Positions 39,283-49,531 of a DNA stretch of 64,000 bases are shown here, in pieces. Each line of letters begins with the position of its first letter. Position 1 is the stretch's first letter. Source of the DNA: Alteromonas sp. MMG017 (GTDB taxonomy: Bacteria; Pseudomonadota; Gammaproteobacteria; Enterobacterales; Alteromonadaceae); the NCBI RefSeq assembly GCF_018100795.1, contig NZ_JAGJDY010000005.1, positions 294,750-358,749 on the forward strand, read 5' to 3'. Made by a program: the position numbers and the translations under genes. Under the pieces are notes generated by a model. It worked only from the letters and a program-made list of their open reading frames with translations, was not told where the DNA came from and did no database searches.

Positions 39283-39783
39283 ATGCAAAAAGAATATCGC
39301 GCTAGAATTAGCATGAAGAATCCAGTGCACTTTTTAGCGCTGGGTTTTGGTAGTGGGCTTATTCCGTTTATGCCCGGTACGTTTGGCTCAGCGGCTGCAC
39401 TTCCATTATTAGTATTGTCAGCGAATATGCCAGTGGTGGTATTTATCGCTTTCACTGTTTTTGCTTCAATTTTTGGCATTTATCTGTGCGGAAAAACCGC
39501 TGATGATATGCAGGTGCACGATCACGGCTCTATTGTGTGGGATGAAGTGGCAGGTATGTTTATTACCTTCTTATTTGTACCTATTACAGCGTCTTCGTTG
39601 CTAGCAGGTTTTTTGCTGTTTCGCGTATTCGATATTTTAAAGCCATGGCCAATAGGGCCTATCGATAAGCGCTTGCACGGCGGTACCGGCATTATGCTCG
39701 ATGACATAGTGGCAGGTGCTATGGCTTGCGCGTGTTTACATATCATGATGAGCGTGTGGCCTGCATTTACAACCTTGTTTTAA
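39283..39783 (+). CDS. pgpA: Phosphatidylglycerophosphatase A
   Basis: A 166-residue membrane enzyme that removes phosphate from phosphatidylglycerol phosphate. GLIPFMPGTFGS, IVWDEVAGMF and GIMLDDIVAG are the conserved PgpA blocks, with several membrane helices. An alternative ATG lies 10 codons in. It ends the ribH-nusB-thiL-pgpA series. Confidence 0.94.
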   Translation: MQKEYRARISMKNPVHFLALGFGSGLIPFMPGTFGSAAALPLLVLSANMPVVVFIAFTVFASIFGIYLCGKTADDMQVHDHGSIVWDEVAGMFITFLFVPITASSLLAGFLLFRVFDILKPWPIGPIDKRLHGGTGIMLDDIVAGAMACACLHIMMSVWPAFTTLF

Positions 39784-39848
39784 AATCGGGCTAACCTAAT
39801 CTAACCAAACCTAAGCTCGTTCGATAATACGCAAAATTTGTACATACT

Positions 39849-39874
39849 AAAAAGCCCGCTGCTGCGGGCTTTTT
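39849..39874. terminator. Bidirectional terminator between pgpA and dxs
   Basis: A perfect AAAAAGCCCGC / GCGGGCTTTTT stem with a 4-base loop, T-rich on both strands, between convergent genes. Confidence 0.88.
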
Positions 39875-39916
39875 GTTTTTAAAGACTAGTGAGTGAATAA
39901 GTTACGAAACCAATTG

Positions 39917-41794
39917 TTAGTTCAGTAAGCCTTTAAGTGTAGCGGTAATGCCTTCGGCATCCAGCCCATGCTCTTTGTACATTTCTTGCTGCGTACCTTG
40001 TAAAATAAAGCTGTCTGGAAGCCCTAACGTACGAACGGGTTTCATAATGCCTTGTTGTTGTAAGTACTCAAGCACACCAGAGCCTGCACCGCCGGCTATA
40101 CACCCATCTTCTAAGGTAATAAGCATATCGTGTTCTGCCGCTGCTTTCTCAATAGCTTGGCCATCCAGCGGCTTCACAAAGCGCATATCAATAACCGTTG
40201 CATCAATAGCTTCTGCAGCCGCTAACGCATTAGGTAAGAGTGTGCCAAAATTCAATATTGCTGCTTTTTTCGCTGGCATGCCGGTAATAGCACGGCTAAC
40301 CTTTGATTTGCCAATCGGTAACTCGGTCATCGCAGCGTCTGGGGTAATACCCATTCCAGACCCTCGAGGGTAGCGTACCGCAGCAGGTTTTTGCGCTTTA
40401 TGGCCAGTATAAAGCATTTGTCTGCATTCATTTTCATCAGACGGCGCCATAACAATCATATTTGGAATACAGCGCAAAAAGGCAATATCAAACGCACCTT
40501 GGTGAGTAGGGCCATCAGCACCCACTATACCGGCACGGTCAACAGCAAATAAAACCGGCAAGTCTTGCAACGCCACATCGTGAATAAGCTGATCGTACGC
40601 ACGCTGTAAAAAGGTTGAGTAGATGGCAACTACTGGGTTACATCCATCACGGGCTAGGCCCGCAGCAAAGGTAACCGCATGCTGTTCTGCAATGGCAACA
40701 TCAAAATACTGTTCAGGGTATTGCTGCGAGAATGCGACCATGCCAGAACCTTCACGCATAGCGGGGGTAACCGCCATCAATTTAGGATCTTGCGCTGCCA
40801 TATCGCACAACCAATCGCCAAAAATGGCAGAAAAAGTCGGTGCAGATGGCTTGGCTTTAGGTAATGCGTTATCGGCAGGATTAAATTTAGGCACTGCGTG
40901 GAATTTAATCGGATCTTTTTCGGCAAGGGCGTAGCCTTTACCTTTTTTAGTTACCACGTGAAGCAATTGTGGTCCTTTGAATTTGCGCATATTACGCAAG
41001 GTATCTACCACCGCATCCACATCGTGACCATCAATAGGGCCAATGTAATTAAAGCCTAGCTCTTCAAAGATAGTGCCTGGTACTACCATGCCTTTAAGAT
41101 GCTCTTCTGCACGACTAGCAAACTCTTTGATAGGTGGCACATTACTTAATAGCTTTTTAGAACCATCGCGAATAGAGTTGAAGACATTACCCGTTAATAA
41201 ACGGGCTAGGTGACTATTAAGCGCACCTACGTTTTCAGAGATAGACATTTCGTTGTCGTTTAACACCACAACCATATCTTTATTAATATCACCAGCATGG
41301 TTCATTGCTTCAAATGCCATACCTGCGGTAATCGCACCATCACCAATCACGGCAACCACTTTACGATTTTTACCTTCTTGCTCAGCGGCAACTGCCATAC
41401 CAAGCGCAGCACTTATCGATGTAGACGAGTGGCCTACGGCAAAAGTGTCGTAGTCACTTTCAGGTGGCCAAGGGAAGGGGTGCAAGCCGTCTTTTTGTCG
41501 AATAGTCGACATTTGCTTAGCGCGACCCGTCAGAATTTTATGGGGGTAAGCCTGATGACCCACATCCCAAATTAATCTGTCGATTGGCGTATTATAAATA
41601 TAATGCAAAGCCACAGTAAGCTCTACCGTGCCTAAGCCCGACGCAAAGTGTCCACTGGTTTGGCTAACACTATTTAGTAAATATTCTCGTAATTCATCTG
41701 ACAACTCACGCAACTTCTCTTGCGGTAACTGTCTTAACTTATCCGGCGTTTGCGCAATAGCAAGCGTGGGGTAATGTTGGAGGTCTAAACTCAT
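39917..41794 (-). CDS. dxs: 1-deoxy-D-xylulose-5-phosphate synthase
   Basis: A 625-residue thiamine-diphosphate enzyme that opens the MEP isoprenoid pathway. [11 protein letters not shown], the TPP-binding [15 protein letters not shown] ... LNDNEMSIS and the transketolase-type [13 protein letters not shown] are intact. It is the third gene of the xseB-ispA-dxs operon, 33 bases after ispA. Confidence 0.97.
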   Translation of the reverse strand: MSLDLQHYPTLAIAQTPDKLRQLPQEKLRELSDELREYLLNSVSQTSGHFASGLGTVELTVALHYIYNTPIDRLIWDVGHQAYPHKILTGRAKQMSTIRQKDGLHPFPWPPESDYDTFAVGHSSTSISAALGMAVAAEQEGKNRKVVAVIGDGAITAGMAFEAMNHAGDINKDMVVVLNDNEMSISENVGALNSHLARLLTGNVFNSIRDGSKKLLSNVPPIKEFASRAEEHLKGMVVPGTIFEELGFNYIGPIDGHDVDAVVDTLRNMRKFKGPQLLHVVTKKGKGYALAEKDPIKFHAVPKFNPADNALPKAKPSAPTFSAIFGDWLCDMAAQDPKLMAVTPAMREGSGMVAFSQQYPEQYFDVAIAEQHAVTFAAGLARDGCNPVVAIYSTFLQRAYDQLIHDVALQDLPVLFAVDRAGIVGADGPTHQGAFDIAFLRCIPNMIVMAPSDENECRQMLYTGHKAQKPAAVRYPRGSGMGITPDAAMTELPIGKSKVSRAITGMPAKKAAILNFGTLLPNALAAAEAIDATVIDMRFVKPLDGQAIEKAAAEHDMLITLEDGCIAGGAGSGVLEYLQQQGIMKPVRTLGLPDSFILQGTQQEMYKEHGLDAEGITATLKGLLN

Positions 41795-41826
41795 TATTTA
41801 TTATCTTTTTCAACATGGTTGCAGAA

Positions 41827-42717
41827 CTAATGGTCTCGTTTTACCAATAGTTCGCTAAACGCAATTAAACTGTCTGTATTGTAGGGTAAACGAGCCAAGG
41901 CTTGAAGGGCATTCTGATGCAGCTTATCAAGTTCTCGTTTTGCGCCTTCAATGCCAAGTTTGGCAGGAAAGGTATTCTTACCCAAAGCAATGTCAGAGCC
42001 TGCAGGCTTTCCTAATTGCTCACTATTACCTTCTACGTCAAGAATGTCATCTTGGACTTGAAATGCAAGACCAATATCATCGGCGTAGGCCAATAGGTCT
42101 GCTTTACTGTCACTATCAAGTTCTGGAGAAACAATAGATACCATTTCAATACATGCACGAAGCAGGGCGCCGGTTTTCAAATTGTGCAGCCGCTTGAGCT
42201 GCTCTAGGCTTATTTCTTCACCCGTGCTGGCTAAATCGATAGCTTGTCCGCCACACATGCCGCGATAGCCTGCGGCGCGGGCTAACACAGAAAGTAATTC
42301 ACCACGTTTATTGGTTGCGAAATCACTTAATGGCGCATCGGCTAATGTGCTAAAAGCAAGGGCTTGCAATGCATCACCGGCTAATATTGCGGTGGCTTCA
42401 TCAAATGCAATATGACAAGTTGGCTGGCCGCGACGCAAATCGTCGTCGTCCATGGCTGGCAAGTCATCATGTACCAGCGAATAAGCATGCACGCACTCAA
42501 TTGCCATACTAATCGCCATTTGATCGCCTTTAGGCACATCAAGGGTATTGCCGATAACTTGAACCAGTAATGGTCGCATGCGTTTACCCCCTACCAACAA
42601 CGCATGGCGCATTGCTTCTTTAAGCCGCGGTGCGTCGTGGGGAAGGTCATCAATAAGCGTATTTAACGACGCATCGGTCTGCTGCTTAACTTGCTGATGC
42701 AATGCAGTGAAATTCAT
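41827..42717 (-). CDS. ispA: Farnesyl diphosphate synthase (IspA)
   Basis: A 296-residue prenyltransferase from the ATG at 42717 (MNFTALHQQ). The open frame back to 42798 overlaps xseB and is rejected. The first aspartate-rich motif (DDLPAMDDDDLRRG) and the second (QVQDDILD) bind the magnesium-diphosphates. It condenses isopentenyl and dimethylallyl/geranyl diphosphate to the C15 product used for quinones and undecaprenyl phosphate. Confidence 0.95.
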   Translation of the reverse strand: MNFTALHQQVKQQTDASLNTLIDDLPHDAPRLKEAMRHALLVGGKRMRPLLVQVIGNTLDVPKGDQMAISMAIECVHAYSLVHDDLPAMDDDDLRRGQPTCHIAFDEATAILAGDALQALAFSTLADAPLSDFATNKRGELLSVLARAAGYRGMCGGQAIDLASTGEEISLEQLKRLHNLKTGALLRACIEMVSIVSPELDSDSKADLLAYADDIGLAFQVQDDILDVEGNSEQLGKPAGSDIALGKNTFPAKLGIEGAKRELDKLHQNALQALARLPYNTDSLIAFSELLVKRDH

Positions 42718-42745
42718 AACGTACCCGTTTGTTGCGACACGAGGC

Positions 42746-43009
42746 TTAAGGCTGCTCGTCTTCAGGAAGAGGGTGTAATGCGCTTTCGCCTTGCTCATTA
42801 AGCAAAATTTTAACTTTTTGCTCGGCTTGCTCTAACGACTTCTGGCCTTCACGAGAAAGGGCAATGCCTCGCTCGAATTTCTCAAGTGCAACGTTTAATG
42901 GTAACTCACCATTTTCCATCTCATTAACAATGGCATCTAATTCGGTAAGGGTTTCCTCAAACGAGGGGGAATCTGTCTTTTTCGTCACTTTCGCCACCAT
43001 AGCACTCAA
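42746..43009 (-). CDS. xseB: Exodeoxyribonuclease VII small subunit
   Basis: An 87-residue helical subunit of ExoVII. FEETLTELDAIVNEMENGELPL and ALEKFERGIAL are the family signature. An ATG three codons in is also possible. First gene of xseB-ispA-dxs. Confidence 0.93.
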   Translation of the reverse strand: MSAMVAKVTKKTDSPSFEETLTELDAIVNEMENGELPLNVALEKFERGIALSREGQKSLEQAEQKVKILLNEQGESALHPLPEDEQP

Positions 43010-43204
43010 TTTTAGGCGTTTCTTGGGATTACGCGCACATTAACTGAGGGTAGCCAATGGGTCAAATGGTTTGTCAATATATGCCCTATTGCAGCTATCT
43101 ATGACAACGCGTTGTGAATCAAGCCTCAGTATCAAAACTGGCGCCTAAAGTTCGACTAACATCATTATGTATACAATAATTAAGGCAATTTGCGATAATC
43201 TTGT

Positions 43205-43231
43205 TATAGAAATTCTATACAATGCCGATAG
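43205..43231 (+). promoter_or_regulatory. Possible flagellar sigma-28 promoter of pomAB
   Basis: TATAG (43205-43209), 14 bases, then GCCGATAG (43224-43231). The -10 matches the FliA consensus GCCGATAA at 7 of 8; the -35 matches TAAAG at 4 of 5. The remaining 270-base gap holds no gene. Confidence 0.45.
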
Positions 43232-43279
43232 AATACGAGTAATAGTTATGCAGCGTCTGCAAAAAATGAGGAAGAGTGA

Positions 43280-44044
43280 GTGGATTTAGCAACCGTCATA
43301 GGTATGTTGGGCGCCATCGGCTTTGTAGTAATGGCCATGGTTATGGGTGGCAGTATTGCCATGTTCATCAACGTACCGTCTATCTTGATCGTATTTGGTG
43401 GCACCCTTTTCGTTATTTTATCCCAATACACTTTAGGGCAGTTCTTTGGTGCAGGTAAAATTGCAGGCAAAGCATTCATGTTCAAAATTGATACGCCTGA
43501 AGACTTAATTGAAAAAATTGTTGAGATGGCCGATGCAGCACGTAAAGGCGGTTTTCTTGCATTAGAAGAAGCTGAAATTGACAATCCGTTTATGCAAAAA
43601 GGTGTAGACATGCTGGTTGATGGTCACGACATAGAAGTGGTCAGAGAAACCTTAGCGAAAGATATTTCTATGACCACCGAGCGACACGAATTTGGTGCCA
43701 CCATATTTAAAGGTATGGGTGATATCGCACCAGCAATGGGAATGATTGGAACCCTGATTGGTCTGGTGGCCATGCTTTCTAACATGGATGATCCTAAATC
43801 GATTGGACCAGCGATGGCGGTAGCACTATTAACTACCCTGTATGGTGCATTCCTTGCCAACATTATCTGCCTACCCATGGCGGTAAAACTCGGTAACCGC
43901 GCACAAGAAGAAAAGCTTAACCAAATGCTAGTACTCGATGGCATTGTGGGTATTGCTGATGGACAAAATCCGCGTGTTATCGAAGGTATATTGAAAAACT
44001 ATCTAGCGGCAAGTAAACGCGGTACGGGCGCTGAGGACGAATAA
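43280..44044 (+). CDS. pomA: Flagellar stator protein PomA (MotA family)
   Basis: A 254-residue inner-membrane protein with four helices, forming the stator channel with PomB. DLATVIGMLGAIGFVV, the cytoplasmic loop with charged RHEFGATIFKGMGDIAPAMGMIGTLIGLV and the ALLTTLYGAFLAN helix are characteristic. Sodium coupling is inferred from similarity to PomA rather than MotA and from the marine context. GTG start. Its stop shares one base with pomB. Confidence 0.93.
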   Translation: MDLATVIGMLGAIGFVVMAMVMGGSIAMFINVPSILIVFGGTLFVILSQYTLGQFFGAGKIAGKAFMFKIDTPEDLIEKIVEMADAARKGGFLALEEAEIDNPFMQKGVDMLVDGHDIEVVRETLAKDISMTTERHEFGATIFKGMGDIAPAMGMIGTLIGLVAMLSNMDDPKSIGPAMAVALLTTLYGAFLANIICLPMAVKLGNRAQEEKLNQMLVLDGIVGIADGQNPRVIEGILKNYLAASKRGTGAEDE

Positions 44045-44973
44045 TGGCTGAAGAAGAGTGCCCAAAATGTCCTCCCGAGGGGCTTCCTGCATGGATGGGG
44101 ACCTTCGCGGATTTAATGTCGTTGCTTATGTGCTTCTTTGTACTGTTGCTCTCATTTTCAGAAATGGATGTACTGAAGTTTAAGCAAATAGCGGGCTCTA
44201 TGAAGTTTGCCTTCGGGGTACAAAACAAAATTGAAGTGAAAGACATCCCTAAAGGCACCAGTGTTATTGCGATGGAATTCAGACCCGGTCGTCCAGACCC
44301 GTCGCCTATCGACACTATTCAGCAACAAACCATTGAAATGACTCAACAGATGCTAGAGTTTCAAGCGGGTGATGAAGACTCTTCAGGCGGTAGGCAGAAG
44401 CAAAGAGGTGAGCAGCGCGGTGGTCAGTCGCAACAAACGGCTACCGATCAGTCTTCCTCTGAGTCGCAAAGTTCAGATCAAACTCAAACTGCTGAGTTAA
44501 TGAAAAAAGTGGCGCAGCAGTTACAAAAGCAAATTCTTGATGGTGCAGTAGAATTAGAGTCTTTAGGTCAGCAACTGACTATTCGCATTAGAGAGAACGG
44601 TTCGTTTTCGGCCGGTTCTGCATTCCTACAACCTCAGTTCCAGCCTATCTTACGCAAAATTGGGGTGCTGTTAGCTGATGTGCCAGGGGAAATAGAAATA
44701 TCAGGGCATAGTGACGGACAACACATTGCAAACGAGCTCTATCGTTCCAATTGGGATTTATCGTCTCAGCGTGCCGTAGCCGTTGCCGAAGCCATGCGGA
44801 CAGCCCCAGGGTTCGATGAAAGCAGAATGTCGGTAGTAGGGAAGGCCGATACCGACCCTATGGTAGAAGATGCTACAACGCCGGCTGACAGAGCGCGAAA
44901 TAGACGGGTAGAGATTAATATTAATCAAGGTAAACCCATGACCTCTCAACCTATATCCGTGGTTGATGAATAA
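44044..44973 (+). CDS. pomB: Flagellar stator protein PomB (MotB family)
   Basis: A 309-residue stator protein with one membrane helix. The ion-binding Asp is in GTFADLMSLLMCFFVLLLSF near residue 23. A linker at about 112-155 is unusually rich in Gln, Ser and Gly. The C-terminal OmpA-like domain (ISGHSDGQ...NRRVEI) anchors the stator to peptidoglycan. Translation is coupled to pomA. Confidence 0.93.
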   Translation: MAEEECPKCPPEGLPAWMGTFADLMSLLMCFFVLLLSFSEMDVLKFKQIAGSMKFAFGVQNKIEVKDIPKGTSVIAMEFRPGRPDPSPIDTIQQQTIEMTQQMLEFQAGDEDSSGGRQKQRGEQRGGQSQQTATDQSSSESQSSDQTQTAELMKKVAQQLQKQILDGAVELESLGQQLTIRIRENGSFSAGSAFLQPQFQPILRKIGVLLADVPGEIEISGHSDGQHIANELYRSNWDLSSQRAVAVAEAMRTAPGFDESRMSVVGKADTDPMVEDATTPADRARNRRVEININQGKPMTSQPISVVDE

Positions 44974-44998
44974 AGGTTATAAGCAGAACGCAAAACAA

Positions 44999-45030
44999 AA
45001 AAGGGCGAATCAGATGATTCGCCCTTTTAT
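44999..45030 (+). terminator. pomAB terminator
   Basis: A perfect 14-bp stem (AAAAGGGCGAATCA / TGATTCGCCCTTTT) with a 2-base nominal loop, then ATTTTG. A-rich on the other side, so it may also serve the convergent cfa operon. Confidence 0.85.
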
Positions 45031-45122
45031 TTTGTAGTCGTCTTACACTTCCAACTAATCTTGCCATAAAGAGCCAACTAATGGGGCCTTCAACATCCGA
45101 CTAACATTGTTTGCACATGCAA

Positions 45123-46376
45123 CTAGCGTTGCAGGGCTTCTCTGTGATGTGGTTTAGATATTACCAATTGCACAGTGCTAATGGTTCTTTCTAAAAAACC
45201 ACCTTCGCAATATTTTAAATAGTAAATCCACATCCGCATAAAACGTTCATCGTAACCGTCGTTTAGTAACGCTTCTTTAGCGCTAATAAATGCCTCGTAC
45301 CAATGATTTAGCGTTTGGGCGTAATCTAAGCCGATATCATGCAAATCTCGAATCATCATGTCGCTGTAGCGCTTTAAATGAGCGTTTAACTGATATTGTG
45401 AGGGCAGGAATCCACCAGGGAAGATGTATTTTTGAATGAAATCCACACTGCTTGCGTAACTTTCATAACGCCTATCATCGATGGTGATGGATTGTAGCAA
45501 CATTAGCCCATCGTCTTTCAACAACGATGAACACTTCTCAAAAAAGTTACCTAAGTAGTCTTTTCCTACAGCTTCAATCATTTCTATTGAAACCAGCTTA
45601 TCGTATTTACCATCTAGCAGGCGATAGTCTTTTTTCAGCAAAGTGACTTTGTCAGACACCTGCGCGCGCTCAATCCACTGCTCTGCCCAGGCATATTGCT
45701 CTTCAGAGATAGTTGTGGTGGTCACATTACAACCATAATGCTTAGCCGCATACACTGCCAAACCACCCCAACCGGTACCAATTTCTAAAAGATGGTCACC
45801 TTCGGTTAACTGAAGCTTGTCACAAATTGTTTTAAGTTTGTGATTTTGTGCCTCTTCTAAACTGGCATTAATATCAGGATAAATTGCCGATGAATACATC
45901 ATGGTGTTATCAAGAAAGCGTGTGTAAAGCTTATTTCCTAAATCGTAATGGGCTTCAATATTTTTCTTGGCTTGGTCTTGTGTGTTGCGGCGGGCAAAGT
46001 GCTGAATTTTTAAAATAGGCATGGAAATCCATTTAAACTTGTTCTCCCACGCATCAAGAGTCGATAAATTACGCGCAAAAATTTGCACTACAGCCGTAAC
46101 ATTGTCGCTTTCCCACAGGCCGTCCATATAGGCTTCACCTGCACCCACGCTGCCGCCCAATAATAGTTGGCGATAGGCTTTTACGTCTTTAAAATTAATA
46201 GTTGCGTGCAAATCGTCGTTGGGGTTACCCAAAGAGGCAATCGTACTGCCATTTTCCATGATGGTAAGTGAACCATGTGGAAGTTTCTCTAAACACTTTA
46301 AAAATGCGCGCCTACAAACCTTGTCAAAAAGAGACGCTTCTGAAGGGGTACTAAATACAGATTCACCGGAAGACAT
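45123..46376 (-). CDS. Cyclopropane-fatty-acyl-phospholipid synthase-like methyltransferase
   Basis: A 417-residue SAM-dependent enzyme of the CFA synthase family. The SAM motif LLEIGTGWGGLAVYAA, the YSSAIYPD substrate loop, VSIEMIEAVG and FIQKYIFPGG are diagnostic. These enzymes methylate double bonds of phospholipid acyl chains; members in ChrR-controlled operons can make methylated olefinic acids instead of cyclopropanes. It is the last gene of a five-gene minus-strand operon, 7 bases after the DUF1365 gene. Confidence 0.9.
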   Translation of the reverse strand: MSSGESVFSTPSEASLFDKVCRRAFLKCLEKLPHGSLTIMENGSTIASLGNPNDDLHATINFKDVKAYRQLLLGGSVGAGEAYMDGLWESDNVTAVVQIFARNLSTLDAWENKFKWISMPILKIQHFARRNTQDQAKKNIEAHYDLGNKLYTRFLDNTMMYSSAIYPDINASLEEAQNHKLKTICDKLQLTEGDHLLEIGTGWGGLAVYAAKHYGCNVTTTTISEEQYAWAEQWIERAQVSDKVTLLKKDYRLLDGKYDKLVSIEMIEAVGKDYLGNFFEKCSSLLKDDGLMLLQSITIDDRRYESYASSVDFIQKYIFPGGFLPSQYQLNAHLKRYSDMMIRDLHDIGLDYAQTLNHWYEAFISAKEALLNDGYDERFMRMWIYYLKYCEGGFLERTISTVQLVISKPHHREALQR

Positions 46377-46383
46377 GTAGTTA

Positions 46384-47112
46384 TTATTCCTGACTTTTCT
46401 TAGGGTGGTTATAAAGTGGCGTTCGTTTTATAAGTAACTTTAACGCCTGCCAATATATGCCAATCATTGTTCTAATGGTCATACTGGGTATACGTTTCAT
46501 AACCCGACTTAGATTCGCATTATCTAATGAAAGCCGTGTTAAATTTATTCCAGCACTGAATTCTCTATCGTCTCGAACACAGTCCATTACCAATGCGAGG
46601 CGTTGGCTAGGTTGCGTTATTCGCCATTTGTACGTCATGTCCATTGGGTTAAACGGCGATACATGGAATGCTTTTGGTGTATCTGCTTGCAGTGCTAAAT
46701 CGACCAAATAATAGTGTCGCTCATTCCAAGGGGTATTACTGACTTCTGCCAATACATGGGTAAAGGAATTGTCTTTGCCCTTTAAATAATAAAAATTAAC
46801 AGGGCTGAAATACATTCCCCACATACGAAGCTGCCCAAGCATGTATACATCACCGCTTAAGGTATCCTCACTTAAACTGTTCATTTTTTCTAGTACGCTT
46901 TGGTCTAATGGCGTGTTGCTATCACCTAAGTAGTCTTCACGGTTAAAGCGTACTCTTGCTTTGGTATCAACCGAAAAGTGTTTCAAAGCCGCTGACAAGG
47001 CATCAACTTCGCTTAACTTTATCCAGAATAAATAGATATGATAGTCGAACTTATGTTGGGTAGGTGAAAAGCGTTCGTGATACACCTTTCCTTCATAAAT
47101 AGCGCTATCCAT
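46384..47112 (-). CDS. DUF1365 family protein
   Basis: A 242-residue protein recognised by AIYEGKVYHERFSP, the HKFDYHIYLFWIKL segment and NPMDMTYKWRI. The family has no membrane segments and is found almost always next to a CFA-like methyltransferase and an FAD amine-oxidase-like protein, as here. Homologues belong to singlet-oxygen regulons; a role in the modification of phospholipid acyl chains has been proposed. Its start overlaps the preceding stop by one base. Confidence 0.85.
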   Translation of the reverse strand: MDSAIYEGKVYHERFSPTQHKFDYHIYLFWIKLSEVDALSAALKHFSVDTKARVRFNREDYLGDSNTPLDQSVLEKMNSLSEDTLSGDVYMLGQLRMWGMYFSPVNFYYLKGKDNSFTHVLAEVSNTPWNERHYYLVDLALQADTPKAFHVSPFNPMDMTYKWRITQPSQRLALVMDCVRDDREFSAGINLTRLSLDNANLSRVMKRIPSMTIRTMIGIYWQALKLLIKRTPLYNHPKKSQE

Positions 47113-48377
47113 CAGAGGTTAACTCCAAATCGCTCGCATACATCTAATGCGCTATGTACGCCGTCTTCATGAAAGCCGTTATACCAGTAGGCGCCACAAA
47201 AATGAAGATTATCAACACCGCATATTTGGCTTCGGCGCTGTTGTGCATTCACCATAATTTCACTAAATTGAGGGTGCGCATATTGATAACTACCCAACAC
47301 CGCGCTTTTATCAATTTCATTTGTGTTATTAAGGGTGACGCAGTAGGTATTCGCAGCGTCTAATCGCTGAAGAATATTCATGTCGTAAGTCACCGAAGCC
47401 GGTCTGTCTTCTTCGCCAGCATCGTCTTTTAATCGGTAATTCCAACTCGCCCATGCAAGCTTTCGCTTTGGAAGTTGCTTTGTATCTTTATGCATAACAA
47501 CGTCGTTTTGAGCAAAGCCAATGGCACCTAACACAGCTTGCTGGGCTTCGGTAGGGGTATCTAGCATGGCAAGGGCTTGGTCGCTATGGCAGGCGAAAAC
47601 AACGTGGTCAAATGTGGCTTGAGCGCCAGATGTGTCAGTGACCTGCCACATATCGCCTACTTTCTTAACATTGGTAACACCACAAGATAGCTTTATTTTG
47701 TCTTTAAAGCTGGCTGTTAACGGGGGGATATAAGTGCTAGAGCCTCCTTTAATGGTGTACCACTGTGGCCTGTCACTTATGTTCAATAAGCCATGGTTGT
47801 TAAAAAATTGGAGAAAGAAAGTCAGTGGGAACTGCCTAGTTTGGGCAAGACTTGCAGACCAAATAGCGGCGCACATGGGTAAGATATAATAGCGAGCAAA
47901 GTCATCGCTTAGCTTTAGCTCGTTAATAACATCTTGAAGTGTCATTGAAGACGTATCGCGCTTTTCGGCAACAAAAGCCTTGCAGGCTTTGTTGAACTTC
48001 AGAATATCGCGCACAATACGCCAAAACCTCGGGCGCAATATATTCCGACGCTGTGCAAACAGACTATTTATCGTATTGCCATTGTACTCAATATTGGCCT
48101 TTTTACTGGTAACAGAAAAGCTCATTTCGGTAGGTTGATATGCTACATCAAGCTGTTTCATCAGCTTTATGAATCTAGGGTAGGTCCAATCATTAAATAC
48201 AATGAAGCCGGTATCGATATGTCGTTCAATGCCATCATCGTTAATCTTTTTTGTGGCAGTGTGCCCGCCAATGTAATCGTTGGCCTCATAAACCGTTATA
48301 TCAGCCGTTTTATTTAACAAATACCCACAAGTCAGGCCTGAAATACCTGTCCCGATAATCGCTACATTTTTTGTCAT
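47112..48377 (-). CDS. FAD-dependent amine-oxidase-like oxidoreductase
   Basis: A 421-residue flavoprotein. The N-terminal dinucleotide fold IIGTGISGLTCGYLL and EANDYIGGHT are typical of the amine oxidase/phytoene desaturase superfamily (COG2907 type). The C-terminal region HFCGAYWYNGFHEDGVHSA completes the FAD site. In alphaproteobacteria a desaturase of such an operon (UfaD) acts on methylated phospholipid acyl chains; whether this gene corresponds to it is an inference. Confidence 0.87.
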   Translation of the reverse strand: MTKNVAIIGTGISGLTCGYLLNKTADITVYEANDYIGGHTATKKINDDGIERHIDTGFIVFNDWTYPRFIKLMKQLDVAYQPTEMSFSVTSKKANIEYNGNTINSLFAQRRNILRPRFWRIVRDILKFNKACKAFVAEKRDTSSMTLQDVINELKLSDDFARYYILPMCAAIWSASLAQTRQFPLTFFLQFFNNHGLLNISDRPQWYTIKGGSSTYIPPLTASFKDKIKLSCGVTNVKKVGDMWQVTDTSGAQATFDHVVFACHSDQALAMLDTPTEAQQAVLGAIGFAQNDVVMHKDTKQLPKRKLAWASWNYRLKDDAGEEDRPASVTYDMNILQRLDAANTYCVTLNNTNEIDKSAVLGSYQYAHPQFSEIMVNAQQRRSQICGVDNLHFCGAYWYNGFHEDGVHSALDVCERFGVNL

Positions 48378-48389
48378 TGTTATTGTGCT

Positions 48390-49109
48390 CTACTGCTTTT
48401 CTCGCATCGATAGCGATAATTTCTTTTGTAATCCAACAGGTAAAATATGCATAAACCGCAGGATAAAGCCAAACATGCGGGGGAAAAAAACGGTTTGCTT
48501 GTCGGTTTCAATGCCTTTTAGCATAGACTCCGCCGCTTCGGTGGCCGTAATTTTCATTGGCATATCAAAATCATTTTTGTCGGTAAGCGGGGTTTCAACA
48601 AACCCTGGCGATACCGCTTGAACTTTTATACCGCGGTCGTGTAAATCTACCTCTAAACTTTTCGTAAAATAGTGAAGGGCTGCTTTACTTGCCCCGTAAG
48701 CCTGAGATCGGGTAAATGGAAGAAGGCGAGCCATGCTGTCTACGATGACCAGTTTATCGCCTTTATCTAATGACGGAATAAGCGCTTCTACACAATGAAC
48801 GACACCGAAAAAGTTCGGTTCAAAAACCCGTCTGAACATATCTGATTCAAATTCATCAATATCGACATATTCACAGGTGCCGGCATTTAAAATGGCAATG
48901 TCGCACTTGACGTTTTGTAGCGCTCGTTTCGCATCTTCAAGAGAAGTCACATCAAATTGAAGCGGCTTGATATTTGGCTTTGACGCCAGTTCATCTAAAA
49001 CATCTTGATTTCGGCCGCATGCAATGACTTGATAGCCTTTTTCTGATGCATGAACCGCTAGCGCTTTGCCAATTCCCGAGGTTGCACCGGTAATGAGTAA
49101 TGTCTTCAT
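48390..49109 (-). CDS. Short-chain dehydrogenase/reductase
   Basis: A 239-residue SDR. The cofactor motif TGATSGIGKALA is at residues 7-18, NAG at about 96 and the catalytic Tyr-Lys is in YGASKAALHY. The substrate is unknown. It overlaps the NTF2-like gene by 4 bases and precedes the flavoprotein gene by 12 bases. SDR genes with this neighbourhood recur in ECF-ChrR regulons. Confidence 0.88.
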   Translation of the reverse strand: MKTLLITGATSGIGKALAVHASEKGYQVIACGRNQDVLDELASKPNIKPLQFDVTSLEDAKRALQNVKCDIAILNAGTCEYVDIDEFESDMFRRVFEPNFFGVVHCVEALIPSLDKGDKLVIVDSMARLLPFTRSQAYGASKAALHYFTKSLEVDLHDRGIKVQAVSPGFVETPLTDKNDFDMPMKITATEAAESMLKGIETDKQTVFFPRMFGFILRFMHILPVGLQKKLSLSMREKQ

Positions 49110-49531
49110 TTCGCTAACCTCTTTTTAATCTTCTTAACAAAGAACCCGAGCAAAGGAATGTGTTCGTAAACCATTTCCCCTAAATCATAGTAATCTTTGT
49201 GATAAACAATAATGTCATCCTTTACCGTTAGTTGGGTATTCCCATCTACAGTAATTAATTTATCGCTTTGCTTGAGTTTGAGGTTCATCGTCCAGTTAAC
49301 AATATGAGTGACGCTGTTGCTACTCACTGGCGCTATCATTGATATATCAAACTGACAACGTTCGGCTTGTTCGAGTAAGTTTGCAAAATACTTCTGAACA
49401 TCGTCAAGGCCGTGGTGAGTCGTGATAGGATCAACAAATGTTACGTTGGAAGCATAAATGTCTGCTAAATCATCTAGAATGATTTGGCATATATCGGCGT
49501 ACATGGTCGAAAATCTATCTAATACAGTCAT
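49106..49531 (-). CDS. SnoaL/NTF2-like protein
   Basis: About 141 residues (start ATG at 49531; a GTG directly upstream adds one residue). The pattern of helices and strands with FVDPITTHHGLDDVQKYFANLL matches the SnoaL-like NTF2 fold, which binds small hydrophobic ligands or acts as isomerase. It is the first gene of the five-gene operon. The 5' untranslated region would be about 177 bases if the promoter at 49718-49747 is used. Confidence 0.75.
   Translation of the reverse strand: MTVLDRFSTMYADICQIILDDLADIYASNVTFVDPITTHHGLDDVQKYFANLLEQAERCQFDISMIAPVSSNSVTHIVNWTMNLKLKQSDKLITVDGNTQLTVKDDIIVYHKDYYDLGEMVYEHIPLLGFFVKKIKKRLAK

Noticed and set aside
42718..42798. Longer N-terminus of ispA
   Set aside because: It would run into the end of xseB; the family start is the ATG at 42717.
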